Shown here piece after piece: positions 60,436 through 64,000 of a DNA stretch of 64,000 bases. The position numbers and the translations under genes are program-made. The stretch spans positions 62,001-126,000 of the forward strand of contig RECQ01000036.1 in the NCBI GenBank assembly GCA_007693965.1. Reading direction: 5' to 3'. Under the pieces are notes generated by a model, which made no database searches, was not told the DNA's origin, and saw nothing but the letters and a program-made list of their open reading frames with translations. The stretch is from Phycisphaeraceae bacterium (GTDB taxonomy: Bacteria > Planctomycetota > Phycisphaerae > Phycisphaerales > UBA1924). Each line of letters begins with the position of its first letter. Positions within the stretch are counted from its first letter, which is position 1.

Positions 60436-63400
60436 ATGGCTTCTCGTGTCAATGTGCGTTTCATCGTCATTCTGAGCGTCGGTCTCGCCGCGTTGTTCGG
60501 CGTCGTGACCGTGATGGGACTCCAGGCGCTGAAGACGTCGGGCGAAGAGCATATCGCTCGCGGCGACGAGGCGATGGAGGCGGGTGACTATGACGCCGCC
60601 GCCGACTCCTACTCGAAGGCGGTGAACAGGGATCGGACGCGGGTTGACTGGCTGGACAAGTGGCTGGACGCCCTCGTTCGCACCGTGCCTGAGACGGAGC
60701 TTGAGTATGAGCAGGATTACATGATGTACCTGCGCATTCTCGAGACGAAAGCCGCGATGCGCGATTACGACCCTGCAGCCCAACGTGAGTATTACGACAT
60801 GTTGCTGCGCCAGCATCGCATGCTGGGCGCCGGCTCTGAAACCTGGCAGCGTTTCGCCGACCGTGTGAACGAGCGGTACACGAGCATGTTTGAGCAGTCG
60901 CCGCAGGTCGAATCGCTGCGTCGCTATCGCGGGATCGCATACCTGAGGCTCATGCAGTTGCTTCCGGAGGCGCAGGATGTCCGTCAGCGCACGTTTGATG
61001 ATCTCAACGCGGCCGTTCGCGCGGCCGCCGAGATGGCGATGATGGAAGGCGAGGACATTCCGGAGTCGTGGAAAGAAGACGTCGAGGCGGAGCTCGGGAT
61101 GGTGCGATGGCACACGATGGAGTGGATCCGTCAGCGGCGCGAGCGCCGGCCCGAAATCGCCGAAACACATCTGAACACGATGCAGGAGATGCTCGCGGAC
61201 CTTGCGGAGCGTCATCCGAACGATCCTGAGGTCTCGCTGGCGAAGCTGTTCGTCGAGTTGGACATCGCGATGGCGACGCTGAGCACGCCGGAGGAGCGTG
61301 TGGAAGGTTTCCGCGAGCTTGCCGGCATCGAACAGGAGGTTGTGCAGACATTCCTTCGCGCTGATCCCTCGAAGATTGAATCTCACTCGATCGATCGGCT
61401 GCGAACGGCGCTTCGCATCCTGCAGCCGGAGGAAGCGCAGTCGACGACGCTGAGGCTGGTCGAGCGCGTGCTGGAGGCTCGCCCTGAGGATCCGCTGTTG
61501 CTGCGGATGCGCGGGTCGATGCTCGGCTCGATGGGCCGCCACAACGAGGCGATCGAGGTCTTCGAAGGCATCATGAAGATGCCGGATCCGCCAGTGAGCC
61601 TGCAGGGGCTGGTTCTGCGTCAGCTTCGGCGCGACGCCCACCTGCAGCAGGCTGAGAGCTTGCTCGCCCTCTGGAGCCGGGAGCAGGATCAGGAAGCGAG
61701 GAACCAGAAACTGGCTCGAGTGAAGGAACTTCGTGACAGCCTGGCCAACCTGCTGGCGGAAGGAAGCAGCGCTCGCCCCGTCATGTTGCTTGACGCGAAG
61801 ATCGCGATGGCGGAAGAGCGTGAGAACGTCGCCCTGTCGAGACTGACGGAGCTTGATTCGAGAACGCCCACCGGAGACCCGTCCAAGATCGAGATCGTCG
61901 CGCTGATGGCGCGGGCGCTGGAAGAGCTGCAGCAGCCCGGCGCCGCCAAGGCGCAGTACGAGCGGCTGATCAGCATGCAGCCGCAGAACCCCGATCACTA
62001 CATCCGCGCATCGCGCCTCGACCTCACGCTGGGTTTGCAGGAGGACGCCATCGAGCGTCTTGAGAGAGCCGCTGAAATTCACCCGACCAACGAGACGATC
62101 CGTTCGATGATGGACGGTCTACTCGCCTCCCGCGGCGAGGGCACCGAATCGACGGACCCGGTGATCCAAACAATCGCCCAGGTGATGTCGCTTCGCTCCG
62201 GCTCCGAATCCGACCTGGAGGCGGGCCGGGCGATCATCGCCGACGCGCTGCAGGAGCATCCCGACGATCCGCGACTGCTGAGCATGATGATCCAGATCGA
62301 GGCCAACCGCGCGGATCATGATGCGTTTCGCAAGGCGGTTGACGTCGCGTACAGCAAGCATCCGCGCAACCCGGCGTTCATCGAATTGAAGAACCGGGTG
62401 GATATCGAATCGAGCGAGGATCGGCTCGGAGCTGTGCTGGGAGTGATCGATCGCTCTGATCAGCCTCCCATCATGAAGCTGATGCAGAAGTTCAACGTGT
62501 ATCGAAACGCTCGGATGCCCGATGAAGCCGAGCGCATGCTCAAAGAAGCCGAGGTGATGAATCCCGATGACCCGATGGTCATCGACGCGCGGTTCGTAAA
62601 GGCGCTCGAAGCGGGGGATTTCAGGAGCGCCCGCTCGCTTTCGGAGCGGGCCGCCCGGGTCGACGCGGACAATGCGGGCGGTCTTCTGTACCAGGCCCGC
62701 ATCGAGCTGGCGCAGGACAACGCGGCCGCGGCGCTGTCATCGCTGGAGCAGGCTTCGGAGCGTCTGCCCTACAACGCGCTGGTGTGGCGCCTGCTCGGCC
62801 AGGTGCAGTTGAACCAGGGCCAGGTGGACCAGGCCATTCAATCGCTTGCGAAGGCGTACGAATTCCAGCCGCAGGATCTGCAGACGGCGCGGACGTATGT
62901 GCAGTCGCTGATTTCATTGCAGCGGCTGGGCGAGGCGCTGCGTGTCGCTCGCGAGAGCCTGCAGCGACATCCGCGCGACCGGAGCCTGAACGAGATGTGG
63001 ATTGCGCTCGAACAGGACGCCGGCGACCCGACGGTCGCGCTTGACATCCGCCGCAACCGATACGAATCCAATCCCGACGATCGCGCCAACACGATCACCT
63101 ATGGACGCCTGCTCATCCAGATGCGCCGGTGGGAGGACGCGGACCGTGTGCTGAGAGACTCCGAAGAGCGTTTCGGCGACGATCTTGAACTGGTGGACAT
63201 GCGAGCCCGCTGGCATGCGCTGCAGGGCGGTGAGGGCGCGATTGATCGGGGCCGCGATCATATTCGCTCCTACATCGGGCGTCTGCCGCAGGACGAGCTT
63301 GATGAGCAGCCCTATCTGGCTCTGGGACGATACCTGCTGAGCTTCGACCGTATGGAGCAGGGGCTGGCGGCGTATGAGCAGGCTGTGCGATTGCAGTCAC

Positions 63401-64000
63401 CGGAGACCATGCTCGCCGACCAGACGCTGTCTGAGCATCTCTTCAGCCTTGGTCAGTTCGAGGATGCGCTGGCGCCGTATCAACGGCTCATCGACGCAGG
63501 GATCGATCGCGAAGACAATATTTTCCGGCTGCGGCACATCGAGTCGCTGACGCGGCTTCAGCGATGGAATGAGGCGGAGAGAGCCCTGGTCGAGGCGGAA
63601 AAGAAGATACCCCGCGATGTGCGCCTGCTGCTCCTGCGCGCCGAGGTGGCCAGAGGACGCGACGACATGCGCCGGGCGCTGTCATACCTGAACGACGCTG
63701 TCGCAATGGCGCCGAACGATCCGCGTCCGTTCCTGAAGCGGGCGGAGTTCAACTTCACCAACGAGGAGAGAAGCCGCGACACGATGCGCGATCTGGAGCA
63801 GGCCATCAGCCTGTCGCCGACTTCGGTCGGCGCGCGGCAGATGCTGGCGCGACTGCACCTGCGGCTCGGAGATCCCGGCGCCGCGATCGTGTCGCTCCGT
63901 CGGGGTGTTGAGTCGAATCCGAACTCTCAGCCCATGCGACGTGAGTTGCTGGGATTGTTGATCTCGCTGGATCGTCAGGACGCGGCGGAAGTCGCGGTTG
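60436..64000 (+). CDS. Very long TPR protein of the exosortase locus (cut by window edge)
   Basis: At least 1188 residues, open to the last base. One N-terminal membrane helix (FIVILSVGLAALFGVVTVMG) is followed by a continuous array of TPR-like helix pairs (EEHIARGDEAMEAGDYDAAA, VLRMRGSMLG-type units, NEAIEVFEGIM, VWRLLGQVQLNQGQVDQAIQ, LRLGDPGAAIVSLRRGV). Exosortase loci often contain such a long TPR protein (PrsT-like). Here it is a membrane-anchored form rather than a lipoprotein. The ATG at 60436 lies 52 nt behind the EpsI-like gene. Likely a periplasmic scaffold for export or glycan assembly; partners unknown. Confidence 0.88.
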   Translation, partial: MASRVNVRFIVILSVGLAALFGVVTVMGLQALKTSGEEHIARGDEAMEAGDYDAAADSYSKAVNRDRTRVDWLDKWLDALVRTVPETELEYEQDYMMYLRILETKAAMRDYDPAAQREYYDMLLRQHRMLGAGSETWQRFADRVNERYTSMFEQSPQVESLRRYRGIAYLRLMQLLPEAQDVRQRTFDDLNAAVRAAAEMAMMEGEDIPESWKEDVEAELGMVRWHTMEWIRQRRERRPEIAETHLNTMQEMLADLAERHPNDPEVSLAKLFVELDIAMATLSTPEERVEGFRELAGIEQEVVQTFLRADPSKIESHSIDRLRTALRILQPEEAQSTTLRLVERVLEARPEDPLLLRMRGSMLGSMGRHNEAIEVFEGIMKMPDPPVSLQGLVLRQLRRDAHLQQAESLLALWSREQDQEARNQKLARVKELRDSLANLLAEGSSARPVMLLDAKIAMAEERENVALSRLTELDSRTPTGDPSKIEIVALMARALEELQQPGAAKAQYERLISMQPQNPDHYIRASRLDLTLGLQEDAIERLERAAEIHPTNETIRSMMDGLLASRGEGTESTDPVIQTIAQVMSLRSGSESDLEAGRAIIADALQEHPDDPRLLSMMIQIEANRADHDAFRKAVDVAYSKHPRNPAFIELKNRVDIESSEDRLGAVLGVIDRSDQPPIMKLMQKFNVYRNARMPDEAERMLKEAEVMNPDDPMVIDARFVKALEAGDFRSARSLSERAARVDADNAGGLLYQARIELAQDNAAAALSSLEQASERLPYNALVWRLLGQVQLNQGQVDQAIQSLAKAYEFQPQDLQTARTYVQSLISLQRLGEALRVARESLQRHPRDRSLNEMWIALEQDAGDPTVALDIRRNRYESNPDDRANTITYGRLLIQMRRWEDADRVLRDSEERFGDDLELVDMRARWHALQGGEGAIDRGRDHIRSYIGRLPQDELDEQPYLALGRYLLSFDRMEQGLAAYEQAVRLQSPETMLADQTLSEHLFSLGQFEDALAPYQRLIDAGIDREDNIFRLRHIESLTRLQRWNEAERALVEAEKKIPRDVRLLLLRAEVARGRDDMRRALSYLNDAVAMAPNDPRPFLKRAEFNFTNEERSRDTMRDLEQAISLSPTSVGARQMLARLHLRLGDPGAAIVSLRRGVESNPNSQPMRRELLGLLISLDRQDAAEVAV

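Noticed and set aside
60385-62082. 565-codon open frame on the minus strand opposite the TPR protein
   Set aside because: Arg/His/Leu-rich with no motif; explained by GC-rich codon use of the TPR gene.

Overview
The window looks like chromosomal DNA from a planctomycete of the class Phycisphaerae or a close relative. It is GC-rich. It carries an exosortase locus and five secreted proteins ending in a short hydrophobic segment plus an Arg-rich tail. It also has a dockerin-tailed beta-helix protein, a CxxC...CPECG membrane protein of a style common in planctomycetes, and a murC-murB-ddl-ftsQ cluster. Many genes start with GTG or TTG, and many neighbours overlap by 4 nt. No phage structural genes, rRNA, CRISPR array or transposase were seen.

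Layout. 1-6.1 kb (minus): an HTH/acidic membrane protein, a FlgI-like lipoprotein with a probable helical-repeat region, and the N-terminal part of SMC, which runs off the left edge. 6.3-8.5 kb: a secreted S9 peptidase. 8.9-15.9 kb (minus): murC, murB, ddl and ftsQ, then a membrane protein, greA and a von Willebrand A protein. 16.3-22 kb (plus): Nudix, AraC regulator, two NfeD-family proteins and rarA. 22-31.3 kb (plus, except an HD-GYP gene): small membrane proteins, four exosortase-type substrates, a YhaM-like nuclease and an unknown 413-residue protein. 31.4-39.3 kb (minus): PPK2, a ClpP-fold periplasmic protein, holB, an NAD-binding epimerase, a class V aminotransferase and the dockerin protein. 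40.1 kb: tRNA-Leu(UAG). 40.4-46.8 kb (plus): a tightly packed operon of DoxX, VWA, ExbB/TolQ, two ExbD/TolR and a large secreted protein. 46.8-56.4 kb: a CII-like regulator, a P1B ATPase with a CPS motif, a conserved unknown, a PhnP-like hydrolase, a fifth substrate, a HEPN-like protein, an AAA/DUF4143-type ATPase with a palindromic promoter, and lipA. 56.7-64 kb (plus): an SLBB export lipoprotein, the exosortase, an EpsI-like protein and a very long TPR protein that runs off the right edge.

How the genes fit together. The right-hand exosortase locus probably processes the substrates at 23.6, 25.9, 27.1, 30.2 and 52.0 kb. Their tails share a P-x-P-G core rather than a strict Pro-Glu-Pro. The 40-47 kb operon couples a proton-driven ExbB/ExbD motor to a membrane-anchored VWA protein, with no TonB or TolA in sight.

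The most unusual feature is the density of palindromic and short tandem repeats between genes, and in places inside gene ends. There are nested inverted repeats with a GAGCCGGGGCGTCCCGCCCC core, GGGCxCGGC/GCCGxGCCC palindromes, CACAGAG-type hairpins on both sides of exbB, and tandem 7-mers at four places. Function calls rest on reading the translated proteins; no database search was run.
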